64,000 nt of DNA from Daphnia pulex (GCF_021134715.1 NC_060021.1:3534001-3598000); one strand, 5' to 3'; counted from the first letter of the stretch, positions 39,825-52,819 are shown. Translations and numbers: made by a program. Notes: generated by a model from the sequence alone, not told the origin.

Positions 39825-42800
39825 TCAAAGTGACGCCACAATTTCCTCCCCCAACATAAAACCCGTGAAATGGGTGTGGTGGGAACTGTCGTCATGCAAA
39901 GACGATGAACCAGTGTACCAAATCTCCACCCAGACTTGATCGCCTTTTTTCAAGTTCAGCGTCGACTGGAGGGTCACCGGATTATATTGATCAACGGGGT
40001 CGTTATTCTGTGAAACAAAACTCGCCCCGATTGGATTACTGTTCAAAGAAAGAAAAGAATTTAACGAAGCCGAAGATAAAAGACGCGCCGTTCCCGCGAA
40101 AGAGAAAAAATAAATTCCCGGTCGCGGTGCCGTGAAGATCCCAGACGTCAAATCCATGGCATTTCCCTCGTTCACCATCGCCAAATCGAACGGGATCGGA
40201 GTTGATTCGTTGTAAAATGTATAATTTCTCTGGACGTAGAAATGGACGGGCGCAGATTTGACGTCGGCGTATCCAATCCATTTCTGTTTGTCTGTAAACA
40301 AAAAAAGATTTAGATGAACAATAACAAATGAAATTAAAACATGTCGTACCATTTTGATTAGCAAAAAAGTTGCAGTAAATCATTTCCATCTTCTTCGCTC
40401 CTTTTACGGAAAAGAATCCGCTCAGTTTATGTCCCGTTCGTTGTAGATCCGCACACGAGGTTGGCATTTTACCAATGTCGACTAATTCACTCGTTCGGGC
40501 TGTTAAATTCAAATTCTTTCAATTAGTCAATAAATTTAAATTTTTTTATTACAATGTAGGCCTACCTTTAAATTTGGTGGCCAAATCCGCAACGGCGGAC
40601 TTTGTTCTGTTCAATTCCGTTCTCGTTGAGGCCAAACTTGTTTTTGTAGTTTTCAAATCAGTTGAGGTTGCTGAACCATTTTATTCGATTAAAATTAAAA
40701 CAATTTCAAATAATAAAACATAATTATTTTACCTCTTAGATCTTTTTTTAAATTTTCGGCGGTAACTTTTAATTCTTGACCAAATCGATCCGAATTCGCT
40801 ACACAATCTAAGAAAACAGAATTAATTAAACAAGACTATTTTCAACAAAATTCGATTCGTCGTGAAATTTACTTTTGAGTTCAGATGACAAATTTCCGGT
40901 CGTGATTTTCGTTTTCGCCAATTCTTTTTCGGTCGCTAAATTTAATTTATTGAAAAGGTTTTTGCATTCGTATATTTATCGGATTTTTTAGTACAACAAA
41001 AAAATACCATTTAATTTTGCAGATAAATCATCGACGGTTTTGATGAAATCTGCACTTGTTTTCACCGAATCCTGCTTAGCCTCTGTGTGTAACAAGCAGC
41101 ATAATTACGTGCGTGAAACCATTTTAAAAATTTAAATTTAATTTCCAGTAAAATAATGAAATACCATTTAACTTTATAAAGAGATCATTGACATCGGTCT
41201 TCGTTTTCTCCAAGTCGATTTCGGTTTCCCCCAACTCCTTTTTAGTCCCTGTTTAATCACAACATTTTATAAATTTAATTTTTCGTAAATTCTTAAATAA
41301 TTTAAAATACCTTCTAATTTATTAGTAAAATCAATTCGCGTTTTAGTTAAATCGCTCTTCGCATTTCTCAGTTCGATATTCATCTTCACCAAGTTGTTCA
41401 CAGTTGTACTTAACAGCTCAGTAGTGGCTAAAATTCAATTAAAATAATTCAAATTAAATTTAGTAAATTTATTTTGCAAAATTTATTTTAAATAACCTTT
41501 GAGTTCCTCCTTCAAATTGTTCCATTCGTCAGTGACGGTCAATTCTGTGTGTTCTAAAAATTTTATCGGTGCCGACAGTTCAGCGGTCGTGTAACGAACA
41601 CGAACGCTGCGATCTTGAAACGATTGAGAATCACGAAATTTGCCCAAATTGATTCGGCTCAGTTGCATCGGTTTGGGCACGAATTTCTCTCCGTCCCATT
41701 GGACGTAGTCTCTACTTTCTTGTAATAATTTTGCGATTTCTTCTTTCATAATTTCGACTCGCCGGGAGCTATCGGAATCTTGTGCCATTTTCCCTGAAAT
41801 GACTGAACTGATTCTGTCCGCGTTAGCCCAACTGTTTGAGTCGAAATTGTGTTGGATTATTTCTTTATTCTCTAACTCTCTGTCGTGTTCATCAGAGTTG
41901 GTTTTTGCCCTGTCAGTCTTCTCGTTTTCTCGTTCGGCATTGTGCGTGTTACTATTTTCCGGTCCGACTTTAACGCCAAAATGAATGCCCCACCCACCGC
42001 CATCGACTTCCGTGTCGACTTTGTTTATATTCGACTTGTCATCGCGAGTTTGATTGCGGCTGGTTTGCCCTTGGTCCGTTGCTTCTGATCTTCTCCTTTC
42101 ATTTTCATTTGCATCTTTCGATTGATTTTCGCGACGAATTTGTTCCTCACGTCTTCTTTCCTCGTCTTTATTACTTGAAGTTAATTTTTCGGTTATTTCA
42201 GACAGCCTCTCCGCTTTCTGAAACATGTCCGCCAATTTCTTTTGAGTTTCCGTGTCCAGTTTGTTGAGGATTTCGTTCAAAGTTTTTGTCGTCTTGTCCG
42301 GCCGGTAATTATCTTCATTCCAAAAAACAGAGTCCCACATTTTGTCACTTTGCTCTTTGATGGTAGTCCTGGATGTGACCAGCAAATCCTTTAAAATATT
42401 TGAAATTTGAAACTCCGTATCAGGCGACCCGACCTCAGAGTCGTCAAATGTGTCCATTCGGATGTTGGTGGCCGTTTCCGTCAACATTTTCTTCTCGTCG
42501 TTGGCCGTCAGAAAAATTTCTTTTTTGTCTCCAAATTTCTGTAAAAGAGTCGAGACCATTTGACCGGAAGTGACGCTGTCGATGCGGATGGTCGTCTGTT
42601 TGGTTTGCGACGTCTGCGATGACAAACTGTAAAGAAGTTTGAAATGGTCAAATTGTTCGGGGTCGGATCGCATTTCACTGGCCAGTTCGTCGCAGATTTT
42701 CTGTTCAAAACACGACAGAGAAAGTCTCAGAGTTTTACTCTTGTCATAATTCGTCCACACTGGCGATAGCGAATAATCTGTTGCGGGTGTGTTGCTAGTA

Positions 42801-43219
42801 AGAATGACCTTCTCCAAGGGAATGACTCTCACTTGATTTGATTTGATTTGATGACCGACGATTTCGTTCAAATATTTCACAACTTCATTTTCGACTTTGT
42901 CGTTCCACATTTCCACACGAAATCTCATCTCTTGTTGTTTCGTCACTCTGTTCAATCTACTAACGGCACTTTTGTGGTCCAGTAGCGCAATGGGGGAGTA
43001 GAAATATTTTTTCTTACTGTCGGTCGTCGTTGCCTTGTGATTATTGGCGTGTTCGTAAATTTCAACGAGAAAGTTGCCGTACTTCATGGAACTTAACGTA
43101 TCAGGTGAGATTTGCAGTTTCGCCCAAGAAGAAGAAGCACCGGGGTTGTCTGATTGGCACTTACAGCAAACGGCAGCCAAAAATATGACGAGGATGCACC
43201 TCATGGATGTAATTGCCAT
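39825..43219 (-). CDS. Secreted C1q-domain mosaic protein with coiled-coil mini-exons
   Basis: Nine exons (41497-43219, 41311-41427, 41165-41248, 41008-41082, 40873-40935, 40733-40807, 40566-40670, 40350-40499, 39825-40291) join in phase to 952 aa. All introns are phase 1. The signal peptide is in MRCILVIFLAAVCC. A novel 400-residue globular region follows, then a Glu/Arg-rich coiled coil and WDGEKFVP. Exons 2-7 each add 21-39 residues of heptad-type sequence (ATEKELAKTKITTG, TKKELGETEIDLEK). Exon 8 has a Cys motif resembling the start of fibrinogen-like domains (SCADLQRTGHKLSGFF...YCNF). Exon 9 is a C1q domain (ENIPFDLA-like PIPFDLA, GIFTAPRPGIYFFSF, LKKGDQVWVE, HFTGFML). C1q trimers on coiled-coil stalks act as extracellular recognition or matrix proteins. 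The large N-terminal region has no recognised family. Confidence 0.82.
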
Positions 43220-44361
43220 TTCTGTTAGTTTTATCGACACTTATTTGACGTTTAAACTGAACGGGGACTCGGGAATTACTGCGTATTCATACAGAACGAT
43301 TTTGCAGACTCATTCGACTGGGTTTGTGTTTGACAGCAGTGCGTGTCCAAGGTTCACGATAAAAACTTGTTTATTTATTTTTCGTGGGCGCGATAAAAGT
43401 CCAGGATCGAGTGGAAGAAAATACAGAAATGTAATTTAATATTCCTGACGAAATTCACAGTTTTATTTTTGTGTTTTATTTTTAACTAAAACGAAACATA
43501 TTTTTGTGTGTGGAATTCAAGCGTTTCACCTTTCATTTTTATGTGATTTCAAGCTGCGATATCATTCGCAATATCATTAGGACAGATATCATTCGGCAAA
43601 CTCATTCGAATGGGTTTTTCCAAGGGTTTTTAAGTTTCGGCCAATTTTAGTTCAGCCTCGAGATTTGAAAGATAAAATAGAAGTGTCATTTGATATTCCC
43701 GCCGAGGTTTTATAATCTTGCGTATTAAACAAGTTCACGATTCTTTAAAACACGATATACCAATCAAATCAAATAAAACAAGCTGGCAGATTAGATCAAT
43801 TTCGAATGCCACTAATTTTGTAAAATAAGTTTTTTCTTCAGAATTTGCCACACCAACTGATTTCTACCCAAAACCTAGGCGCACCCAAAGTCATAGATAA
43901 ATGATCTTATATTACATAAAATTATTTGTTATACTCGTGAGCCTATCCCGCATACCCAAATTGTGGGATCAACTATTTTTAAAATCAACTTTTTATCAGA
44001 CATTTTGAAGACATATTTCAACGTTTGTTTGTTTTGCACCTCATTTCTAAATTTGGAGGGCATTTTTTTTAAATCTTTTTAATGGGATCGCCGACCAAAC
44101 AAAACATCTCATAAATATCTTATGGTGAATATCTAGAACATAAAAAAAAAAAATAGATAAAAAATATATTTGATCTCCCTGTTCCCGCTCGCTCAGCTTG
44201 ACGGACATTTGCAAATCTTGAGTTTCGACCTCCCTTCCATAGGTGTCGTATTGACAGAGTAACTCCCCCCTACTCACCCTCCTTCTGGCTACGACAAATA
44301 GCTTTAGGCCTAATATACTAAAGTAATTAAACTGATGATTTGATTATAGCTTGTAGAACTG
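43220..44361. other. Spacer between the C1q and DUF4789 genes
   Basis: AT-rich. Contains the promoter side of the C1q gene and the 3' flank of the DUF4789 gene. ATATCATTCG occurs three times near 43558-43600. No gene is recognised. Confidence 0.4.
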
Positions 44362-46067
44362 TTAGGATGTTTTTTTTTTTTCATTATAAAGAAATGGTCG
44401 TTCACATTTCAGTCGTTGCTTGCGGTAACTTCCCTCTTGACACGTAGCCCGATACGACGGGACAGGCGGAATAATCACAGGTGATGATAAAGAGCTAACT
44501 GAATTACGATCGCAGTAAATCTCGAAGTCGCCCATGTCTTGCCTCAGATGTAATCTCTCGTCAGGATCGCAGGGCCCTTTTGTTCCGATTTCCCAACACT
44601 TTTTGGCAATGTGAACGCCGGCATCCGGACTCCAGTACACGTGTCGACCGTCAGCTGGGCATCCGCCGGAATTTTCTTCGCACTGCGGGATGTTGTTGCG
44701 CAGCACAAACCATTGCCCGTTTGGACAGGGACCCTAATTTTGGGGAGAAAACGTCCCAAACATTTTTCCTTATTTGTTTTAATTAGCTGGACGAAATACC
44801 TGCGTATTTTGCGTATAGCATTTCTTCTTTTGGACGGAGTAAATGACCCGGAGGTCCGACTTTTCTTTGGCCGATTCCAACGGCAAACAGTCGCAAAATC
44901 CTTGATTTTTTGGTCCGTCGTTCAGCTCCTTGTTTTCCGGACAGTGTTCGGTGGGACCGACGGAAATGCATGGACCTTTGAAGAATATTTCATCGGGAGA
45001 CTCGCAGGGTCGTTCGCTTTGAAATTCAGTTAATTACAACATTGCGCAAATTCATTAATTAGCGAAATTAAAAATATACTTGGACAGAAAAAGTAGCCGA
45101 GCCGTGTAGATTCTCAAATCTTCTTCTTCCTGCTTCGATTGAGGAACCCGGAAGTCGAAAAATGCACTGGACTTGTTGAATATGCGCAGCCAGGCTTCTT
45201 TGAAATAAATTAAAAGTTTCGGCGACAATTCCGTTTCGCTCGATTCCAGCTCATCGTCCAGCGATTTGAGACGATTGATCAAATCATCTTTCGTTTCGCT
45301 TCTCTTTGGCGGATGCAGCAGGGTCAGGTTGCTCACAGGCCGGATCGATTCCAGCTTAGTGTCCTCCGACGACGAAGGATCGGTTTCATTCGTCTCTGAT
45401 CCAGCATTAAGTTTGATCTTGTTTTCCTCTTCCGGCGGAGGTAAAAAATGAGCCTCATGACAAAGGCTGCTTGAAACTTTGTCACTTGAAAATTTGATTC
45501 CACCCACCCACCCGAAATAAAATATTACATCATTCATAACTGTCAGATTGGATTACAATTTTCTTACTTTGCGAGAAGAAGTAGGTCGGCCAGGTGTACG
45601 AGTCGGGTCCTTCGCTGATGGCGGGCTGATGGGGTCGGCATCTTTGGACGTGTCTTCGATGCGGGACCAAAGGTCGACAATGTCGGACAGGAGACTCTCG
45701 GCCAACTCCACCGATTTCTTGTAATTGGCTCCGAGATGTTTCAGGATCTTTTTGAGTTTCTCGTTCGATTTGCTCATTTCTTTGTCGAGCAGCTCTTTGT
45801 GTTTCTCCAATTTTTTCTCGACGTTGATGAACAAGACGAGTGGCTCTCCGTCAGGATCGACCCTCCTAGCTAAAGGCTTCTCTATACTTGCTTCCGCAAT
45901 CTGGCTGTTGTTTCACCTACAACAAAAGGAATATTAATTCTAAAGCGAATGTGCAATAATGATTCATTTCCAAGTCTCACCTCTTTGTCAGGATTAGGTA
46001 GACAAAGAAGATCGGAGAACAGCAGAACCAGACAGAAACTTTGAAATAAAAGTTTGATCCGCGTCAT
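44362..46067 (-). CDS. DUF4789-type secreted protein, distant copy
   Basis: Exons: 45981-46067 (signal peptide, LFQSFCLVLLFSDLLC), 45568-45900, about 45080-45450 (acceptor uncertain), 44800-45016 and 44362-44733. The last three phases agree with the genes at 15-21 kb. The Cys-rich part is conserved: RPCESPDEIFFKGPC, EHCPENKEL, DGPKNQGFCDC, CYTQN, GPCPNGQWFVL, CPADGRHVYW, KKCWEIGTKGPC. The helical region is longer, split over two exons and strongly charged (VEKKLEKHKELLDKEM, DLWSRIEDT). It ends in a basic KPF-like tail without the GFFG end. It is clearly related to, but older than, the 15-21 kb duplicates. A first ATG three codons upstream is absent; 46067 is the first ATG of the frame. Confidence 0.75.
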
Positions 46068-47712
46068 TTTCCTCAAGCCCCGTGTACTTTTGAATAAATC
46101 AGGGCCAGGATCATTTTACCGACGCCTTTCAAAATCCTGCGGTATATCAGATGAGAGCACACGCGAACATCCCCAACGCCCTTGTCACTATTGAACTCTG
46201 CAACAAGTTAGTTCCTTTAATATACTTTCCCGAGTCGAGCTTGAGAGCATGTGGAAAAATCAGCTTCATAGCAAGTATGAATATAATGGTAACATGGTCC
46301 GTTATAGCCGCGAGGCCATTAGAGTTCCACTAGAATTTTTATGGACAAACAAAAGTCTTGAGATTAACCCCGCGCGCCGAGATGAACCAAGAATTTATAT
46401 ACTCGACCAAGTTATTGTTCACGCCAACGCTTTGGTTTAAAGGGGTGTTAACGAAGGGGCTTGTAAAATAATTTCTGGGCTGAGGGGGGAACTAGAAATT
46501 CTTTATCTTTATTTGACCTAGACGATATACTTGCGCGCGAGCCTATATCATCCAAATGAGGCTCTTGATGCTTCAAAACATTTTCACGGGTGTAATTACT
46601 TCTAAATCGTGTCAAACTGTTTAGATTTCGTTCGAGAGAGACCTAAATTGTTGTTGATGTTCGCCCTTATAACAATAAAGGCCTGCCTGTTACGAAGTAG
46701 AACTAAGTTCACTATGACGAGTCACCTTCGGCTCGAATCCTCACAAATTTTACCTGCCTTTAACATTATACATCCGCCTTTTTTTTTGTTTTCAAAAGAG
46801 TTTGGATAAATCCGCCGAGCGATAACAGGGTTAGCATTGAAGCACCAGTGGACGGTGGCATCTTATCTTCCATTAAACATAGGGCGGATGGCTTGAAATA
46901 ATTAATTCACCGAGATAATGACATGCCCTGTTAGCTTAGATTCTTCAGTCCCCCAACTACTTGTTAAGAAAACAACAACATCAAATTCACCTGTGCAATA
47001 AGGTAAAAAAGCCATATACTCCATTTCAATAATTGATTCGGAAGATTAGAGATGGAGAGAATGGATGGCTGACTCCGGGAGTAATGTACATGTCACCGTT
47101 GCCATTGACAACCGATTCAGACTTCTCCCACCCGGGGCGATGAAGTAAGGATGTAGTTTTTAATACATGAGCGTCTTTGCTCTTTGGCTCTTAATATTTA
47201 ATGTTGTAATGGAATTGGTGCGTATTACATGTCTCACAAAATTATAATCACTTATTATCGTCTCACTAAAATGATAAGATATTCACAGCAGAGGTTATAT
47301 ATACCTTTCTGCTTCAAAGTAACGCGGGAAAAAGATTCGAATAATTGGCTAACCAAATAAGATATTAATCCGGTTCTTTCGAGAAACGGATTGATTCAAC
47401 TTGTCAGAGTAAATCCTATATCAAGGTTGTCACATGCTGATGGGGAATCTAGGCCTTAAAAAATAGGGGGTTAATGACGTCATTGATACAAATAGTAGTC
47501 CTACACCGAGGGGGCACTTATAATTGTCATGCGCAATGGGCGGAAAATATTAATCTCAGACAGAAAAGATGTGGGCGCAATATAGTTGAGACTTTCCGCT
47601 CTTCTCAGTCGGTTACATGTATACATTCCGCAAAATGGGCGGACATGTTGGTGATGCCACGAACGTTACACCTCCGTGGACGTGGAGGAACAACACACTC
47701 GAATTCCAAATA
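46068..47712. other. Spacer upstream of the GPCR cluster
   Basis: No supported gene. Short ORFs here lack domains and splice context. Confidence 0.4.
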
Positions 47713-48981
47713 ATGGATCAGAACTTTATATTACGAGCCCAGGAGATTTTTCGGTCATCGATCGTCGCCGTCGGACTATTTCTGAACGTTCTCGTGTTCT
47801 CCGTAGTGAGTCTGTCACGAAAGTTGCGTTCTTACCCCCTCCACATTTTCTGGGCCGCCATTTCCATCTTCGATGTCTTTTCCATCCGATTCCATGTCTT
47901 TTCCTAGTCGAGTACGCCCTGGAATTGGCCGTCGTCCTCGATCACGACGGCCAGGCCTGTCGGATTTTACTTTTAATTTACCCGGTCGACTACTCCCTGC
48001 TGTTGTCGTGTCTCCTGCTGGCCGCCATCGACCGATACGTGTCGATTGTGCGCTACGAGTGGTTACAAGGCGAACGTCACTAATCGCTGGGTCGATCACC
48101 ATCGTGTCCGTCGTGTCGTTTTCCATCATCACCAGTCCGTTTTGGACCGGCTATCAATCAATTGACAAGTGCACCGTCAATTTGACTCGCGGGAATCGGG
48201 TTTTTGTGTGGAACTTGTTGCTGGGACTCATTTGTGTCGTTCTCCACTTGAACATTTTCATTAGGACGAGAGCTCTCGTCCAGCAGTATGTGCCCAGCTC
48301 TCGGCAGACGCCCATAACGGTCAGATTTGTACGATCGACCATCGGCCCTTCCAACGCCAGTTGTGGTATAACTTTTTAAACATTTATTTATTCCTGCACT
48401 TGATCCCGTTCCCAGTAACCGGCTTTATTCGATCCCTGGTGGATGAAGTCTGTAAGGATCAAATTTTTATAAATTCCGCGGGAGTGAGACAAGCCAAAAT
48501 AATAATTTGATTTGTTTATATTAAACAGAACTAGGGGTAATGAACAAGAATAATTTCCCCACGTCAACGGAAAGAGTATTTATCACGATTCCCGAAAATC
48601 TAACCGCCGACAAACGGGATTCTTTGCTACCCCAGTCGCCCGTCCACCGTCACCAGCCGGCCAGCGCTGAACGATTAAAGTCGAAACGTTTTAAAATCCA
48701 TCGACTGGAAATTCAGGCGGCCTTGATCATGTCGGCCAACATCTTGCCGTTTTCACTGTGCACTTTCCCCCGTTTCCTGTTACGCCATCGCCCTGTACTG
48801 GTGCCTCCGGCTGGACGGTGACTTCGACACCATTTTCCTCACGTGGACGTACATGTGGGACTTGTTCATGCTGCACAGCATCTACAATCATGTTTATGAG
48901 CACCAGTCCCGAATTCTGGAAGGCCCTCCTCCGCATCACGAGGAAATGGACTAAATTGTTTCACGTTGGTTTTCACGACTA
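47713..48981 (+). pseudogene. Class A GPCR copy 1, frame-broken
   Basis: Fragments of one rhodopsin-like receptor occur in order but in different frames. TM1-TM2: VAVGLFLNVLVF, PLHIFWAAISIFDV. TM3: ALELAVVL, VDYSLLLSCLLLAAIDRYVSIVRYEW (DRY motif). TM4: SITIVSVVSFSIITSPFWTGY. TM5: VWNLLLGLICVVLHL. TM6-7: IQAALIMSANILPFSLCTFP, TWTYMWDLFMLHSIYN. Breaks: an insertion near 47880-47907 with a duplicated ATGTCTTTTCC, one extra base near 48062, one near 48768, and a deletion at 48891 that removes the NPxxY motif. An intron sits between TM5 and the ICL3 region (about 48367-48530). Ligand unknown; probably a peptide-receptor-like orphan. Confidence 0.8.
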
Positions 48982-49581
48982 GAATTAGGATTTAATTATC
49001 GAGTGGTTTGGAATGTTTACTTGTTTACCCGAAATTCTTTCGCAAACATTTCTTGTTGCATAAATTTGCTCCGTTTCAGTCTTATCAGCTCATCCACATC
49101 GCATGTTCTGTTTGTAATATCGAAGTGGCCGAAAGGGCTTGCGCATTTGGTCGAGTCTTTCGCGGCATTTGCATACATACTCTCCTACCTGTTGCGCCAT
49201 TTTTCATATAAGATGTAAAGGTTAGCTTCCCTAAAATGATAACAACATTTGTGTTAATAAAGTTTTCTATTGACGTCGATTCCTTTTTACTAGTATACGT
49301 TTTATACTGCTTATTCTCCAAGCAATAAAAAATGGCTAGACAGCTAGTCAATTCTAGGCAATCAATAGGTTTTGAGCCGCGGTACTGCGTCCATACTTTT
49401 TGCCGTATGTAATTCTAAAAATAACTCTAATAAAGGCCGAATAGCGCTGACCTATTGCCGCGAAAACGTATATTCCGCGCATGCGAAACGGAATATACCT
49501 GCCTGCTGCCTTAATGTCCGAAACAGTTTTCAAGATATTAGACTGGTAGATTGATTGCTTAGTCGTTGATAACACACCAAG
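48982..49581. other. Spacer between GPCR copies 1 and 2
   Basis: No gene recognised. Confidence 0.4.
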
Positions 49582-50857
49582 ATGGAAGAATCAGTGGTCA
49601 ATACTACTGACGTAGTAGTACTATCCTGGTGGGATACTTTCGACTACCCCGTCATGGAGCAGCGCATCTCCCAGGCCCAGTATTTCTACCGGACGTCGGT
49701 CATTTTCATCGGATTGTTGGCCAATTACATTGTCGTGTTGGTGACGACTTTTTCGCCGCATTTACGCAATCCCCGACACATTTTTTGGGCCGCCATTTCG
49801 GTAATGGAATTCTTGTTTTTACTCAACACCGCCCTCGAGCTGATCACCGTCCAAAGTCGGGATTACTCCATCTGCCGGTTGTTGATCATTTTCTATCTCG
49901 CCGATGACTCGGCCCTGATGCTCTGCCATTTTCTGGCCACCGTCGAACGCTACTTGTCCATCGCCCGCTACAAATGGTACAAGGCGATCGTCACCAATCG
50001 GGCCGTCGTCCTGTTGATCACTGTGGCTCTGGCCCTGTCGTTCTTCGTCATCACGAGTCCATTCTGGACGGGCTACAAGTCGATTTACACTTGCACGCTT
50101 GCACCGTCAATTTGACTCACGTGCTTTCGGTCAATGTCTGGAATTTGTTGCTCTCTTCTACAATTCAAAATCTTCCACACGACCAAGACGCTCGTTCGAA
50201 ATTACGTCCCGAAATACCATCGTTTGCTATCCGTCAGCGTCAAATTCGTTCAGTCCATTCCGCCGGCTGATAGTGGAAATTCCGCTAAATCTGGAATCGA
50301 TTCGGTTTTACCTTTTGTTTTGGTATTCCGATTGAATGAACAATTCTTAGGAGAGAGAACGGAGTCGAGAGTTTCCATCACATTCCACGAACCGCCTGAT
50401 CCTGATGGAACTTTAAACGGAGGTGATCGAATGGATCAGCTGCCGTCAGTCGCGGATCTGGAAGACGCCAGATGTTTTTCGTGGAAGCCAAAAGGATCCC
50501 GAATCGGCCGGATAAAAATTTAAGCCGCCCACAGTTTGTTCATCAACATTGTAACGTTTTGGCTGTGTACCCTGCCGATTAGCTGTTCCGTTTTGGTTAC
50601 CTACTGGTGCGTCTGGGTGAAAGGCGATTGTGATGTGATGTGATGACCAAACGTGGACCTACGTGTGGAACGCGTACATTCTTCACAGCATTTACAATCC
50701 CATCATGCACATGATCACCTGCTCCGATGAATTCCACCGAGCGCTTTTCGAAATGAAAGAAATGAGTCGCCATTGTTCTTTTCTCTCTTTCCCCCTTATT
50801 TTATTTTCTCTTGTGTGTGACTACCCTTTCCCTGGTTTTCTTGTACTGGCAATGTAG
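49582..50857 (+). pseudogene. Class A GPCR copy 2, frame-broken
   Basis: The longest open part encodes TM1-TM4 and ECL2: FIGLLANYIVVLV, PRHIFWAAISVMEFLFLL, LMLCHFLATVERYLSIARYKWYKAIVTNR, VVLLITVALALSFFVITSPFWTGYKSIYTC. DRY is replaced by ERY. An 8-bp tandem duplication near 50090-50103 then shifts the frame. A deletion follows in TM5 near 50153-50163. ICL3 is open (NYVPKYHRLL...WKPKG), but a deletion and stop occur before TM6 at 50521 and a GTGAT duplication at 50633-50645 after TM6. TM7 is intact with NPIMHM. Copies 1-3 share order, spacing and motifs, so they are tandem duplicates. Confidence 0.8.
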
Positions 50858-51594
50858 GGGGATGGTAGGAAATTAGGTAGGTATATTTCGTTCAGTCGAC
50901 GACCATGCGAGTAGGTGAGCAGAGCTCAAAGAATAAGATAGCATGTCTGAGTTTCTTTTCAATGCGACAAAACTTAGAACCAGTTCGTGGGAGGCTGAAC
51001 GGTATCTGTAAATAAGTGACGAACTGATGATGCTGCATTAACGTACCGTTGCGCATGCGAAGTGAAATTTCTGTTGAAGCAGCGTAGAGCACAATATGCT
51101 GTGAGTCTGGATTCCTCGTCATTCCGTTGTGTTCCCTACGCCAGAATGGACGGAAATAAATCGGCGCTCGCCAATAACATTACGTTGGGTAAATATTGTT
51201 ACGCTCAAATCAGGATATGGCCTAATTTACACTTGGAGTGAGGTCACTATAAGCGAAATCAATCACTCTGCCGACTCCCTTTTACACAAGAGCCGGTACA
51301 GAATGATAAACTGTCACTGTTGGTGCCTATCTAACCTTATTACACCAACAGCGTCCACTAACTACACCAAATAAGAACACACAGCAACAACGGACGAGAC
51401 AAGGCGCTAGGTTAACACTCCAAACTAGACTGACCGTCACCAAGAGGGGGAACAAGGTTAAAGAGAAGAAGGCCAAGAAGCAAGGTTAAACAAGGTGACA
51501 AACTACATTAGGCCACCTAGGGTTAAGTAAGTAAACCATTAACCCCACAATCAATAGAGGGCTGAAACGATCGTGACAATATGATTATCTAGTC
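50858..51594. other. Spacer between GPCR copies 2 and 3
   Basis: No gene recognised. Confidence 0.4.
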
Positions 51595-52819
51595 ATGGAA
51601 CAGGACTTTCTGCAGCCCAAACTTTATTTCGAACGTCGGTCATCTGTGTTGGGATCTCCTGTTGAATTGTGTTGTCCTCTCTGTGGTGACTTTTTCGCGT
51701 CAGCTTCACTATCCCTGCCACATTTTTTGGGCTGCCATTTCCATCTTCGAATGCCTTTTCTTAGTCGATATGGCTCTCGAGTTGGTGACAGTGCTCAGAC
51801 GCGATTTTTACTTGGCCTGTCGGTTCGTAGTTCTTTTTTATCCGGTCGATTATTCGATCCTGTTGATCTGCATGTCACTGGCCGTATTGGATCGCTACTT
51901 GTCCATCGTTCGCTACGATTGGTATCAGGCGAACGTCACTAATCGAGGTGCCATCGTTTCCATCACAATTGCAGTTGGTATAACATTTGTTATTTTCACT
52001 AGTCCATTTTGGACGGGCTTCCAGTCAATTTACATCTGTGCTGCCTTTTGGGCTTCTCATGGAATTTGTTTTTGGGAATCGTTTGCCTCGTTCTCCACTT
52101 CAAGATCTTCAGTGAAACTAAAACTCTCATTCGGCGTTATGTACCCAAATACCGTCGTAAGCCGGTAACGATCAAGTTTGAGAATAAATCCTTCATCCGA
52201 CGGCCCAGCAACATCAGCTCTGGTAACTTTTTTATTCTTTGTTTAATTTTAAAATTTTATTTATCGAACCAAACTAATACATGAGAATTTTCTGTAATGC
52301 AGATGTTAAATTGGAGTCGAACTCAACAGCGGAACAAGTTTTATTCACCATTGCCGAAAATGCTTCAGGTGTTAGAGGGGAAAAGCTGTCACATCTTTCT
52401 CAAGATTCTGAAATAATTCTGCCGGTCGTCGTCCATCATCGAATGGACACTGATGAACGGGTCCTCATCTGCCTTCACAGTCCATCAACAATCAGTACGG
52501 CACTGAATGGTTTCCCTGGAAGCCTGGGCGCTTGAAAATCAGCCGACTCGAAGTTCAAGCCGCTCTTAACTTGTCTGTCAACATTCTGTCGTTTTGGTTG
52601 TGTACCTTTCCTGTGTCTTGTTATGCCATTGTCACTTACCGGTATATCCAGCTGGAGGTTAACCTTGACAACATTTTGGTAACATGGAATTATTTTTGGG
52701 ACACGTTCCTGCTTCACAGTGTTTATAATCCAATCATGTACATGGCGACCTGTTCGGAATTTTGGCGGGCGTTTCGTCACATCGCCAAGAAGTTGTCAAA
52801 CAAATTTCGTTTTGGTTAA
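51595..52819 (+). pseudogene. Class A GPCR copy 3, frame-broken
   Basis: The frame shifts twice in TM1 (about 51630-51670). It is then open through LNCVVLSVVTFSRQL, CHIFWAAISIFECLFLVDMALELV, LICMSLAVLDRYLSIVRYDWYQANVTNR and TFVIFTSPFWTGFQSIYIC. The frame shifts again in ECL2 near 52040-52050, where the VNLT segment present in copies 1 and 2 is missing. TM5 (WNLFLGIVCLVLHFKIF) and ICL3 follow. An intron at about 52221-52303 has consensus sites. TM6-TM7 are intact (LEVQAALNLSVNILSFWLCTFPVSC, HSVYNPIMYM), ending at 52819. It is the best preserved copy at the 3' end. Confidence 0.8.

Noticed and set aside
41799-42267. Plus-strand ORFs within the C1q gene's first exon
   Set aside because: Antisense to a 1.7 kb coding exon; no domain.
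45080-45537. Separate gene starting at the ATG near 45537
   Set aside because: The upstream part lacks support and the frame fits as an internal exon of the DUF4789 gene with the conserved phase-2 donor.
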